DNA of 64,000 bases from Altererythrobacter rubellus (GTDB taxonomy: Bacteria; Pseudomonadota; Alphaproteobacteria; Sphingomonadales; Sphingomonadaceae): the NCBI RefSeq assembly GCF_030284385.1, contig NZ_CP127221.1:1488001-1552000 (forward strand). The letters run 5' to 3'. Below the pieces are notes generated by a model. It was not told the DNA's origin, did not search any database, and saw only the letters and a program-made list of their open reading frames with translations. This document shows, piece by piece, positions 1 to 8,535 of this stretch (positions within the stretch are counted from its first letter, which is position 1; each line of letters opens with the position of its first letter). The position numbers were made by a program, and so were the translations under genes.

Positions 1-876
1 ATCGGCTTCAAGACCCGCGACAGTCACAGTACCCGTTATGGTAACGTCACCATGGTCCCCAGCATCCAAGATAATTGTGCCATTACGCTCTTCAACCGAG
101 TTGGCCTGCAAAAGTCCCTCGGCATTTATGACACTATGAATGGCGTCTAACGCTGAGGCCATACTAAGGGCTATCAGACCTCCATCAGCCGTGATGGTTC
201 CCGTATTTTTAATTCCTTGAAATGATGCCGCTAGAGTGGACTCATTGCTCACAGCATAAGAAATCAGGTTACCTTCATCAAAAGAGATACTCAGATCATT
301 ACCAGAGGCCAGTAAGACCGCTCCCAATGTCGCGCTAATCTGCCCCTCGTTTGTGATGGAGGCGCCGTGCAGGATTGTGTAACCCAATTCAGTGGCAATG
401 CTACCAGCGTTTTCAACCGATGCAGACGAAACGCCTCCAATGCTGAATTGGTCTCCTCCTGCCATAAAGTCCGTCGATGAAATACTGCCAGTAGACGCGA
501 GAAAACCAGAGGCAGTTACCTGACCAGTTGGAGATATGAAGATGCCGTTAGGGTTAAGTATCCAAACTCTGCCATTGGCCTCAATAGTTCCATCAATAAT
601 CGTTTGAGTAGTACCGGTGACCCTGTTTAAAGCTATCGACAATGCATCGGGCTGAACAAACTGTAGGGTCTCGTTTTCTCCCACACTAAGGTCTACCCAG
701 TCTAGAAAAACCCGGTCAGTTGTCTGAGTAATGGTACGGACCGTACCCGCTTCATTAACGCTGTAAGTAGCATCTCCAGCTACGACCGTCGGGGAGGAAG
801 AGGTGTTTAGCGTATCCGCAGCCGCAACGGAACTTATACTCGCCGAGGCCAATAATATTAAGCGTAGTCGTTTCAT
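1..876 (-). CDS. TpsA-type filamentous haemagglutinin / adhesin, N-terminal part (cut by window edge)
   Basis: The exported partner of a two-partner secretion system. Only the first 292 codons are present; the frame is open to base 1. The start ATG (874-876) is followed by a signal peptide (residues 1-20, ending VAAA). Residues about 30-150 form a TPS haemagglutination domain: a stretch around residues 68-80 (VGENETLQFVQP), the LNRVTG segment, and the NPNGIF motif at residues 108-113, which in this family is recognised by the TpsB POTRA domain. Beyond it are short beta-helix-like repeats rich in N-x-G and T-I-T-A. It is the last gene of the minus-strand unit, 43 bases after the TpsB gene, so its transporter is made from the same message. 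Substrate or adhesion target cannot be told from this part. Family assignment is secure; full length unknown. Confidence 0.88.
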   Translation of the reverse strand, partial: MKRLRLILLASASISSVAAADTLNTSSSPTVVAGDATYSVNEAGTVRTITQTTDRVFLDWVDLSVGENETLQFVQPDALSIALNRVTGTTQTIIDGTIEANGRVWILNPNGIFISPTGQVTASGFLASTGSISSTDFMAGGDQFSIGGVSSASVENAGSIATELGYTILHGASITNEGQISATLGAVLLASGNDLSISFDEGNLISYAVSNESTLAASFQGIKNTGTITADGGLIALSMASALDAIHSVINAEGLLQANSVEERNGTIILDAGDHGDVTITGTVTVAGLEAD

Positions 877-919
877 GACCAATTACTCATATAGGATCGC
901 TTGTACACTGTTGTACTCA

Positions 920-2617
920 TTAAAGCACCTGCACAAGACTGAGATTTAGGCGAGCGGGGCGCCTCTTAATTCCAGCAAGTTCCCGCCCGTCTGAGGCAAA
1001 TTGCAAGTCGAGCAGGGCTCGCTCAGCTACAACAGCTCTCAAACCAAACCCATAGGAAAGAAGGCTCTGTTTTTCAGCTTGCACTCCTTCTCCCGCAAGT
1101 AATTTAGTCTTCGCCCAGTCTCCAAAACTGTATGCCTGGAGATTTGCGATTACCCCTGCCTCATATACATCGGGAAAATCGAGCCTTAGCTCACCTAAAA
1201 GCCCAAAGCCTCTGTCGCCTGTCAGAGACGATGGCGCATAGCCCCGTCCAAGTTGAGGTCCGCCAAAAGCTAATTGCTCTCCTGCCAACAAACGGTCGTC
1301 ACTCCATTGACCCGAAGCGCGAAACAAAAATGACATGCTCCGAGAGGGAGGAAAAAGATGGTCAAATTGCCAATCAAATTTCAGAAACTTAGACTCAAAA
1401 TCAACAACGGATGGCGTTGGATTGGACTGATCCAGAGCTCCGAACGCTGGAATTCCTCCGGTCGCCACGAATTGCAAGGCTGTTTGTCCTAAATCTGACT
1501 GATGCTGGCCGCGTAAACCTATTTGTCCGCTGACGATTTTATCACGTGTGATGACCGTATCTAGCGCCTCTACGCGGGTAGAAGCGAATGTTACTGCAGT
1601 TTCTAGGTAAATCGCAGTTGAACGGTTTCTGAGTAATGGCGACCTCAATCGCGCCTCGACAGAGTAGGATGAACTGGCGACCTCAAGTTCGGCAGCCTCC
1701 CCTCCTGGACGAGCGCGTGCCGCCAGCCCGCCGAGGTAAAGAATGTTACCATCAGGTCCGACAGGAAAGGCATAACGGCTACTTACGGCCAAGAGTTCTT
1801 CTAAAGTGTGGCCAGCAGAACTGAGCGACAAATCTAGTGCTGCCGGGTGTCCGAAAGGCGAATTAACCGTATACCCAACAGAATATATGACCGGCCCAAT
1901 TGCATCAGATCCAGTATTGCTGACACTGAAAAATCCCTGGTTTGAAGGCCTTGATGTTGTGATGGCCATTTCGGCTGCGCCAGATTCGCTTCCTGGCCTT
2001 AAAAGTGTTTTTACCGACACACCAGGCGTGTCATTCAAAATGAGTAGTTTGCCATCAAGCTCGCGAATATTGAGAGGCTTCGCACCAACCATTTCAGAAA
2101 GAGCCGCTTTTGCAAGATTCCCGCCCAAAGCAGCGCTATCATCAACTGCGATATTGTCTAGAAAACCCTCAACAACCTCGACCGTTACAATTCCGTCCTC
2201 GATTGTTTGGGGGGGCAGAATGACTCTCGTTAAGAGAAATCCCTCGTTCGCGTAGAGTTCCTGCAGCTGGTTCGCGTATTCTCTCAACTCTTCTAATCTG
2301 ACTCGTCGACCTTCTATCGACGAAAATATTTCATTAATTTGGTCTGCAGAGAAATATGTAGCACCATTAACCCGCACTTTTGAGACTAGAAAATCCAGAC
2401 TTGAAACATCTTTTGGGACGACAGACTCCTCAGGATTCCGTATCGTAACGTCGTAGTCTTCCTGAGTTGGTAAATCTGGGGGAGGCAAGCGTAACCTAGA
2501 AATATCTGCGCTAGGCGGGATGACAACCGATTGCCCAAAGGCTGGAACGCCAATCATAAGGCTAAAGGGTGCAGCCATTAAAAAAGACGATCTAGAAATT
2601 TTCTCAAAGTTAATCAT
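920..2617 (-). CDS. ShlB/FhaC/HecB-family two-partner secretion pore (TpsB)
   Basis: Outer-membrane Omp85-superfamily translocator that exports the neighbouring TpsA. The 565-residue length is usual for the family. A signal peptide (residues 1-29, ending AFGQ) is followed by a ShlB-type POTRA segment at about 70-150 (KVRVNGATYF ... EGFLLTRVILPPQ ... VEVVEGF). The rest is a 16-strand barrel with the conserved loop-6 R-G-Y motif in LGRGYAPSSLTGDRG near residue 455. The start overlaps the stop of the upstream cyclase gene by four bases (ATGA), implying coupled translation. The C-terminus ends VQVL rather than in the aromatic residue often seen, a mild oddity. Position directly before the TpsA gene makes the pairing clear. 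Confidence 0.92.
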   Translation of the reverse strand: MINFEKISRSSFLMAAPFSLMIGVPAFGQSVVIPPSADISRLRLPPPDLPTQEDYDVTIRNPEESVVPKDVSSLDFLVSKVRVNGATYFSADQINEIFSSIEGRRVRLEELREYANQLQELYANEGFLLTRVILPPQTIEDGIVTVEVVEGFLDNIAVDDSAALGGNLAKAALSEMVGAKPLNIRELDGKLLILNDTPGVSVKTLLRPGSESGAAEMAITTSRPSNQGFFSVSNTGSDAIGPVIYSVGYTVNSPFGHPAALDLSLSSAGHTLEELLAVSSRYAFPVGPDGNILYLGGLAARARPGGEAAELEVASSSYSVEARLRSPLLRNRSTAIYLETAVTFASTRVEALDTVITRDKIVSGQIGLRGQHQSDLGQTALQFVATGGIPAFGALDQSNPTPSVVDFESKFLKFDWQFDHLFPPSRSMSFLFRASGQWSDDRLLAGEQLAFGGPQLGRGYAPSSLTGDRGFGLLGELRLDFPDVYEAGVIANLQAYSFGDWAKTKLLAGEGVQAEKQSLLSYGFGLRAVVAERALLDLQFASDGRELAGIKRRPARLNLSLVQVL

Positions 2618-4611
2618 TTACTACCCATCTTAATCCAGGCCGAAATATCCCCGCTCTGCAACCTGTTACTATGATAAATGATCAAGGGATCCGTAGGGTA
2701 TTTTCCCTGAAGATCAGAAAACCTTTGAGGAGCTGAGCTATCTCGTTGCTCCAATAAAGAAAATGCTGCCTGATATTCCGCTTCAGCCTCTTCGTTGTGC
2801 GTTGATGGAAGAGGAGTATATAAAGTTGTATATTCAGATTTTCCTTTGAGAGCAAAATGACCGATGGTTCTGAATGCTTGATCTTTTGCTTGATCGACCA
2901 CCGACTGAGTACAGCATATCCTAGTGCCGAAGTATTTGTTGATCCCTTCAGTTCTCGCAGCTGTGTTTACGGTATCGCCAAGAGCCGTGAAATCCATCCT
3001 CTGTGAAGAACCGAAGTTACCAACCACTGCTGGGCCGGCATGAAGACCGATCCTAGTTACGCCAAGAGGGATACCTTTATTATTACATTCCTCACGATAC
3101 TTTTCTGCGTAAGAATCCAACTCAAGTGCAGCCTGAACCGCAGCTGCAGCATGGTCAGGTTGCTCAATGGGTGCATTGAAGATCGCCATAATGGCATCTC
3201 CAATAAACTTATCGATTGTACCCCCATGCCGTAGAATAATTTCGCAGGCCCCATCTAGATATTGATTAAGAACATCTGACAAATCCTCGGGCGAAAGAAG
3301 TTCAGACATCGTCGTGAAATCCGCAACATCGGTAAACAAGAAAGTGGTATCTCGTTTTTCTCCGCTTATTGCGGCTGCACTGGGATCTTCCGCAATTCGA
3401 TCAACCACGGCCGGTGATACATAACGCGAAAATGTTGACTGAATGTATTGGCGCTGCATTCTTTCGGCGCGTCCAATTACGATATCCATCATCCACACAG
3501 ATAAAAGAAGAGCAAGAGACGGAGGCAAAATAGGCCACATGCCAATCCCGTAGCCATAGCCAATAATGCAAAGCACCCAATAGCCGGCCAGTACCGCAAT
3601 TGATAAAGATAAATTGAAGACCAGACCTTTGCGAAGTTGGCTAATCAGCACACCTAGAGCCGTGAATGCAATAACAACAAGCAGTGTAAACCCTATTGAG
3701 GACTTCGGCTCAGGCGTGCCTGACAGCAAGCTGTCAATAGCATGGGCTTGTATAAGTACACCGGGCATAAACCCGCGATCTCCATCGTCTATAATCGAGA
3801 GTGGTGTTGAATGACGGTCGGTGATGGATAGAATAGCCCCTATGAGAACTATTTTTTCTTCGAATAGTTCGTCGGGCAAGTAGGTGACGTAGTTGGCTGA
3901 TATTACCGGAAAAGGCTCTTGGCCTTCTGCTGATACTGGACGCCATGAAATCTCACGAGGTGTTTCGAGCAAAGGGACCCCTTGCGCGTTAGCAATTTTA
4001 GCGGCGAAGCTTGGCGGATAATCATCGTTATAAATAAGTTCTCCATCGGAAAAAATTCCACCCGTGCTAATTCGACGAACAAGAGAGTCAAAAGGATCAG
4101 ATAAGAGCCTGCTTTCCACTCTTTTGTCAGCCGGAATGAAGGCCCTCATGTAATTAAGCTGATCTTCAGTTACGAACGCGGGATCTGCTGTATAACTAAA
4201 ATATAAAGGTGTCTCAGACCGGCGAATTACCTCAAAAAGTTGAATATCTTTAGATTCCTCGCTGGCTTGATCGATAAGGACATCCACTACAATCGCCGAG
4301 GCCCCTGCGGAATCTATGCGCTCGATCAAATCGGCGATGAATGCTCTATCAATGGGTGAACGGTAAGAAAATTGAGCTAACGTATCCTCATCAAGTGCCA
4401 CCACAATAATGTCATCGGATGGCTCTTTCGGCACTTCCATCGCCGCAACCCGAATATCGGCAAGTTTCTTCTCAAGATTATCCAGTGGTGCAAGGGTTTG
4501 TACTGCAACAAAAGCAATGATTGCTGACAGAAGGGCAACAAGGGTAATCCAAAGAGCCGACCGCGTAGGTTTATTTAATACAATCGAAGACCAACTTGCG
4601 GGAAGCCTCAT
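2614..4611 (-). CDS. CHASE2-domain class III adenylate cyclase, membrane bound
   Basis: Predicted sensor that makes cyclic AMP in response to an extracytoplasmic signal. A first membrane segment (about residues 18-38) precedes a periplasmic CHASE2 domain (about 45-300), three membrane segments (about 305-375) and a cytoplasmic class III cyclase domain (about 420-600). Catalytic features seen: the first metal aspartate in FTDVADF, the second in GDAIMAIF, the adenine-selecting lysine in DKFIGD and aspartate in DFTALGD, and the transition-state Asn/Arg in VNTAAR, so adenylate rather than guanylate cyclase is favoured. About 65 residues follow as a small repeat-like tail. It overlaps the TpsB start by four bases and lies 8 bases after the upstream gene, so it belongs to the same unit. 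CHASE2 ligands are unknown; coupling of cAMP to adhesin secretion is inference. Confidence 0.9.
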   Translation of the reverse strand: MRLPASWSSIVLNKPTRSALWITLVALLSAIIAFVAVQTLAPLDNLEKKLADIRVAAMEVPKEPSDDIIVVALDEDTLAQFSYRSPIDRAFIADLIERIDSAGASAIVVDVLIDQASEESKDIQLFEVIRRSETPLYFSYTADPAFVTEDQLNYMRAFIPADKRVESRLLSDPFDSLVRRISTGGIFSDGELIYNDDYPPSFAAKIANAQGVPLLETPREISWRPVSAEGQEPFPVISANYVTYLPDELFEEKIVLIGAILSITDRHSTPLSIIDDGDRGFMPGVLIQAHAIDSLLSGTPEPKSSIGFTLLVVIAFTALGVLISQLRKGLVFNLSLSIAVLAGYWVLCIIGYGYGIGMWPILPPSLALLLSVWMMDIVIGRAERMQRQYIQSTFSRYVSPAVVDRIAEDPSAAAISGEKRDTTFLFTDVADFTTMSELLSPEDLSDVLNQYLDGACEIILRHGGTIDKFIGDAIMAIFNAPIEQPDHAAAAVQAALELDSYAEKYREECNNKGIPLGVTRIGLHAGPAVVGNFGSSQRMDFTALGDTVNTAARTEGINKYFGTRICCTQSVVDQAKDQAFRTIGHFALKGKSEYTTLYTPLPSTHNEEAEAEYQAAFSLLEQRDSSAPQRFSDLQGKYPTDPLIIYHSNRLQSGDISAWIKMGSK

Positions 4612-4619
4612 TTATTCCT

Positions 4620-5330
4620 CTACTCCACCGTCTCATTGGATAAGGATGCCAGCAGTGCGTCGACCTGTTGAATACACCCTTTCTCTATCATCCAAGCAGC
4701 AAGAAACGTTGGTTCGTCCAGCAGTGGAGGAACTAGATGCACACGAATACTATATTCCAAATCCCTGTCCTCAATCAGGAAGGCCTTGGTCAACTCGATG
4801 TCGCTTACCTTAGTGATGGCGACAGTATCTTGTCCGGGTTTAAATTGAAACGCAGCCTCCCAAGATCGGTCAAGTGGAGACACAACAAAACTTTGTTCTG
4901 AAACATCAGATGGCCGCCACCAACCAATTGGGGCCCCTTCTACGAGACACCGTTCCCCTGGTCGAGTTATATCAATCAGCCAAGGTGATGGTATAGGATC
5001 TGCATCTGAACCAGACCGAACAGCTCCAACACGATTTGCACGGTCATTGCGGGTGGCAATTAAAGCTGAAAGGGCGCGGCTAGCATTTTGACCGGCGGCT
5101 GCCTGAAGTCTTACCGGGCCATTATGAGGACCCCTAAGCCTAATTACACCGCCGTCGGTCCCCACAACCACTAGCTTACCTCCTGGTGGTAGTGAGACTT
5201 GACGGTCTGCGCTGATCCGGCTTCCAACACTTATATCTACGCCTCTGACCTCAACAACAATTAGGCTCTGAGCATATGTCGGAACCGTTAACCCGATTAC
5301 CAAAATGAAACTGATGAGCGCGCGGATCAC
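4620..5330 (-). CDS. Exported protein of unknown function, FecR-like N-terminal half
   Basis: A 236-residue protein with a signal peptide (residues 1-20, ending TYAQ). Residues about 25-75 are beta-rich (VRGVDISVGSRI ... LPPGGKLVVVGTDGGVIRLRG) and resemble the FecR-type sandwich often placed beside CHAT/TPR and cyclase genes, but no conserved catalytic motif can be seen. The C-terminal half includes two cysteines (in GERCLVEGAP and EKGCIQQVD) that could form a disulfide in the periplasm. It overlaps the end of the CHAT gene by four bases and is followed after 8 bases by the CHASE2 cyclase. A role as a periplasmic partner, possibly of the CHASE2 domain or the CHAT protein, is a guess from position. 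The family is not recognised with certainty. Confidence 0.72.
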   Translation of the reverse strand: MIRALISFILVIGLTVPTYAQSLIVVEVRGVDISVGSRISADRQVSLPPGGKLVVVGTDGGVIRLRGPHNGPVRLQAAAGQNASRALSALIATRNDRANRVGAVRSGSDADPIPSPWLIDITRPGERCLVEGAPIGWWRPSDVSEQSFVVSPLDRSWEAAFQFKPGQDTVAITKVSDIELTKAFLIEDRDLEYSIRVHLVPPLLDEPTFLAAWMIEKGCIQQVDALLASLSNETVE

Positions 5331-7927
5331 AATCTTGACCCCGAGCTAAAGACAGTCTCGGCACCACTTCCCACGAAAGAAAATGCTCCCCAGAAGAAGG
5401 GGTGTGCCGTCTCTTCATTGGAAATTGCCTCAACCTGAGCGCGCTGAAGTGCCTGATCGGTCGATAGACCCCTTTCGTCGCCTATATTTCCGAAAAGATT
5501 TTTCATTAAGGTAGCAGTGGCTACAGAGGGAACTTGCCAATGTGTAACAAGCATACTGCGCGCGCCTGCTATAAAGAAACTTTCAGCCAGACCAGAAAGC
5601 GATTCCCCTTTTTGGACAGCCGCGTCACTGCTGGTTGCAGTATTGCAAGCCGATAACACCACTAAATTCGCTGAAATCCTGAGGGCGGCAATTTCACTGG
5701 CATCAAGAAAACCATCTTCTGTTCTTGAAAGTGCCATCTCTCCTGGACGAGCTAGCGCTATGCCTGGCTCGCGTTGACAAGCCACCTCTCCTGGCATCAC
5801 TGCGTGAGTTGCGACGTAGATAATATTATACTGGTTCAGAGCGTCAGTGCGAAAGACTTCTTCTTTAGCTGCTCGGTCAGAAAACACATCAGCATCTTCA
5901 ATCCCTAGAGAAGCAATAACTGAGTTCACTTCGTCGATTGTGTCGGGTAGTTCTTCGAGGCTATCAAACCGGCTTAGTATCGCAAGGCCTTCGGGATTAC
6001 AAATTGGATCCTCTGACGTGGGTAGCGTTTGAATGTCAGATACAAACTTAGGATTAGCTACACCCAAAAACGATCTTGGGGGAGCCCTCACAGTTCTTGT
6101 GGATCTTAAATTTATAAAACTAATTAACGACGGAGCATGTGTAACCGACATTTGATTAACTAGCCAGCTCGCCTCTGTGTAATCTGCGCTCAGGGGTAAG
6201 CGGGTTACTAAAGTGCCAAACGGTAGATCGCTCAATGGGCCATTGGGTATCACAATTAAACGCCCCAACTTGTTAAACTCATCGGCAACAGCCCCAAAAA
6301 GCGTCTGATAAAGGAAATGAGATTCATCAAGATTAAATTCGTTTACTGATCCGCCCTCTATTTCGAGACCCTGACGCAATTCGCGAACCATTTGATCAAG
6401 CTTGTCATTACCAGCTTCTATCGGCGCAATGTGCACTCTATCTCGCGTAATAAGCTGCAGGAAGGATGAATCTTGCCCTATCAGAAAGCTAGCAAGCGCT
6501 TCATCAGGTGCTAATGCACCCCGAACAACATTTAGGTCGGGCAGCTCACTACCGTCAAAGCGTTGGTAATCAGGATATTCCTGATTTAGGATATCGCGAA
6601 TCCCGGACACCTTATCAGACTGTATCTGCAACTGAGAGAGTAAAAACTCTATCAGGCCATCATCACGGTCTCCGGTAACTTTAGCTCGCTCTACACCTAA
6701 TTTTCCATTAATTTCTGCTTGCAATAATAAGCTCTGCTTAAGGTTATCAATCAGGTCAGCAAGGACTGGATCGTCATCGACAAACTGCATAGACGCAAGA
6801 TTAATCACATCGTCTCGCCCTGGAACAAAGGCAATTTGGAAGGCATCATAAAGCTCAGTCATTAAACCAAGCCTATCTTCCTCGCTTTCCAAGAACTGCT
6901 CTTCATCAAGAACAGCAGAAGCAAAAGGGACTAGATCATCTACCCGAAGTGCTACTGAACCGGGCGGCATATTTTTTGCAATTTCTACAGCTCTACGAAA
7001 GGCTATGATCGAGTTAACGTTCATTGCTTCGCGCTGATATGCGCGCCCCTGAGCAAGGAGCAAACGAATCATTCCCGGCCCGTCCCCTTGGACCGATCGT
7101 CTAATATCAATCGCTTTCTTAAAAAAAGTATCCGCAGCTGATAAGCGTCCTAAAGCAGATGATGCTTCACCCAAAATAGCAAGTATCTCTGATCGCCATA
7201 TGGGGGGTTTTTGAGCTGCTGAATTGAACTCAAAAAGAGCTTCGCCTGCCTTGGCATAAGCAGTTACAGGATCGTCCATTCGCAAAAGAATGGCAGCTTC
7301 ACGAGCTAACGAAAGCGCAAGCTCAGGCTGAACGCCAACCCGTGCCTCTTCCTCCGTTTGGAAAAGCGACAACAAGGCTTGCTGATCATCACTACCAATA
7401 ATTTCTCTCCACCTGGAACTGGCATCTTGCGCAAAACGGTTGGCGACCGAATAATCGCCTTGAAGCATAGCAATGGTCGCTTGGTAACCGGCAAATCTGG
7501 CTCTATCAGTAGGGCGAGGCGATCTATCAATAATTGGTCCAGCTCGACGGACGATCGCGTCAGCACCTTCGAAATCTTCCTGATATGCGAGCACCATTGC
7601 AAGATCCAAAAGCAAGGCCGCTGTCGTAAAATCTGAATCACCGAACAACCTAGATTGAACCGCTAATGCGGCCTCAAGGCGTTCTTGGGCCGCAGAAAAA
7701 TCAAGTTTTTCACTGGCTTCACGTGCAGCATTCCAGTCAGTCTCAATAGAGATAAGTTCAGATGTGCTTTCTGTACTATCTGCCTCCGGCGTTGAGCCCT
7801 CTGATTTAATCTCCGCTGGAGATGGTCGGGCGCCAGAGACTAACGGATCGGCTGCCGCAGGTGCGGCAGCCAAAAGTAAAATAAGGCTCAAAAACATGTT
7901 GCTAAATGTCTGCAGCAAGTGGTCCAC
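5327..7927 (-). CDS. Exported TPR-CHAT (caspase-like) protein
   Basis: First gene of the TPS unit; 866 residues. An N-terminal signal peptide (hydrophobic stretch at 10-26, ending PAAAD) suggests export. Residues about 60-360 are helical TPR-type repeats (for example SAAQERLEAALAVQSRLFG and LSAADTFFKKAIDIRR). A CHAT domain occupies about 570-855, with the expected His-Cys dyad: His708 in YVATHAVMP and Cys761 in VVLSACNTA, followed by the GLAESFFIAGARSMLVTHW segment typical of CHAT. CHAT proteins are clan CD peptidases related to caspases and separase. An exported, cell-envelope CHAT encoded together with a TPS pair suggests cleavage or maturation of an envelope protein, perhaps TpsA, but no substrate can be shown here. 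Upstream (7928-8043) is the likely promoter region. Confidence 0.9.
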   Translation of the reverse strand: MDHLLQTFSNMFLSLILLLAAAPAAADPLVSGARPSPAEIKSEGSTPEADSTESTSELISIETDWNAAREASEKLDFSAAQERLEAALAVQSRLFGDSDFTTAALLLDLAMVLAYQEDFEGADAIVRRAGPIIDRSPRPTDRARFAGYQATIAMLQGDYSVANRFAQDASSRWREIIGSDDQQALLSLFQTEEEARVGVQPELALSLAREAAILLRMDDPVTAYAKAGEALFEFNSAAQKPPIWRSEILAILGEASSALGRLSAADTFFKKAIDIRRSVQGDGPGMIRLLLAQGRAYQREAMNVNSIIAFRRAVEIAKNMPPGSVALRVDDLVPFASAVLDEEQFLESEEDRLGLMTELYDAFQIAFVPGRDDVINLASMQFVDDDPVLADLIDNLKQSLLLQAEINGKLGVERAKVTGDRDDGLIEFLLSQLQIQSDKVSGIRDILNQEYPDYQRFDGSELPDLNVVRGALAPDEALASFLIGQDSSFLQLITRDRVHIAPIEAGNDKLDQMVRELRQGLEIEGGSVNEFNLDESHFLYQTLFGAVADEFNKLGRLIVIPNGPLSDLPFGTLVTRLPLSADYTEASWLVNQMSVTHAPSLISFINLRSTRTVRAPPRSFLGVANPKFVSDIQTLPTSEDPICNPEGLAILSRFDSLEELPDTIDEVNSVIASLGIEDADVFSDRAAKEEVFRTDALNQYNIIYVATHAVMPGEVACQREPGIALARPGEMALSRTEDGFLDASEIAALRISANLVVLSACNTATSSDAAVQKGESLSGLAESFFIAGARSMLVTHWQVPSVATATLMKNLFGNIGDERGLSTDQALQRAQVEAISNEETAHPFFWGAFSFVGSGAETVFSSGSRL

Positions 7928-8043
7928 GACAGATACGATAGATACAATTGCCCCCTCTTACGAGTCTAATCTGAACATTTATGCAGATGACAGGTGTTGG
8001 ATAATCGGCGATACCATTGTGGCTGGGAATTTAAATTAGTCCC

Positions 8044-8274
8044 TTATTGGACGCCAAAATGAGAGTAGCGACTGATCACGTGATTTTTAGCCACTGAAGA
8101 GCCCTTAGATTTGTGGACGCCATCGGTGCTCATAATCTGCTGCCTTTCGAACTCTACGGGTGACAGCATCCCGTTCCTTACATGCTTGCGTATCGGGTTG
8201 TAGAACATCTCGATGTAATCGAACACATCCTGCCTGGCCTCGTCGCGTGAGCGATCTTGAGAGGCAGCTTTAGG
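8044..8274 (-). mobile_element. IS3-family transposase C-terminal remnant
   Basis: About 75 codons, open from an upstream stop at 8275-8277, encode the very end of an IS3-type OrfB integrase: SRDEARQDVFDYIEMFYNP, then RKHVRNGMLSPVEFERQQ. This is the characteristic DDE-transposase tail around the last conserved region. No start codon, no N-terminal part and no terminal inverted repeats could be found, so it is a dead fragment. It lies between the AT-richer TPS-CHAT unit and the cytochrome operon, marking a past insertion or rearrangement. The following stretch, 8275-8535, holds no gene that I can support; it contains only the leader of the next operon. Confidence 0.85.
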
Positions 8275-8535
8275 TTAGGTGCGATCGTTCTCTAAAAATG
8301 GAATATCGAAAACGATGATCTGCGCATCAGCAGATCGGAGCCTCTGCGCCAGCGTGGCGATATCCCTTCGTCATATATGTTGAGAAAAACTACAAGTGGA
8401 TCAGCCAGTAATCCGCGCGGCGCAAGCGAAGGCAATGGCCTCTTCAATTGGCGAGAATGGTTCGCTCTTTGTGACTTGCAATCAATGAATTGCAATTAAA
8501 CAGCCATATGTGTTAGCCGGACTGCAGGGGTGGGA

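Noticed and set aside
8292..8495. Minus-strand frame of 67 codons between the IS3 remnant and the cytochrome operon
   Set aside because: No start signal, no recognisable domain, composition not protein-like.
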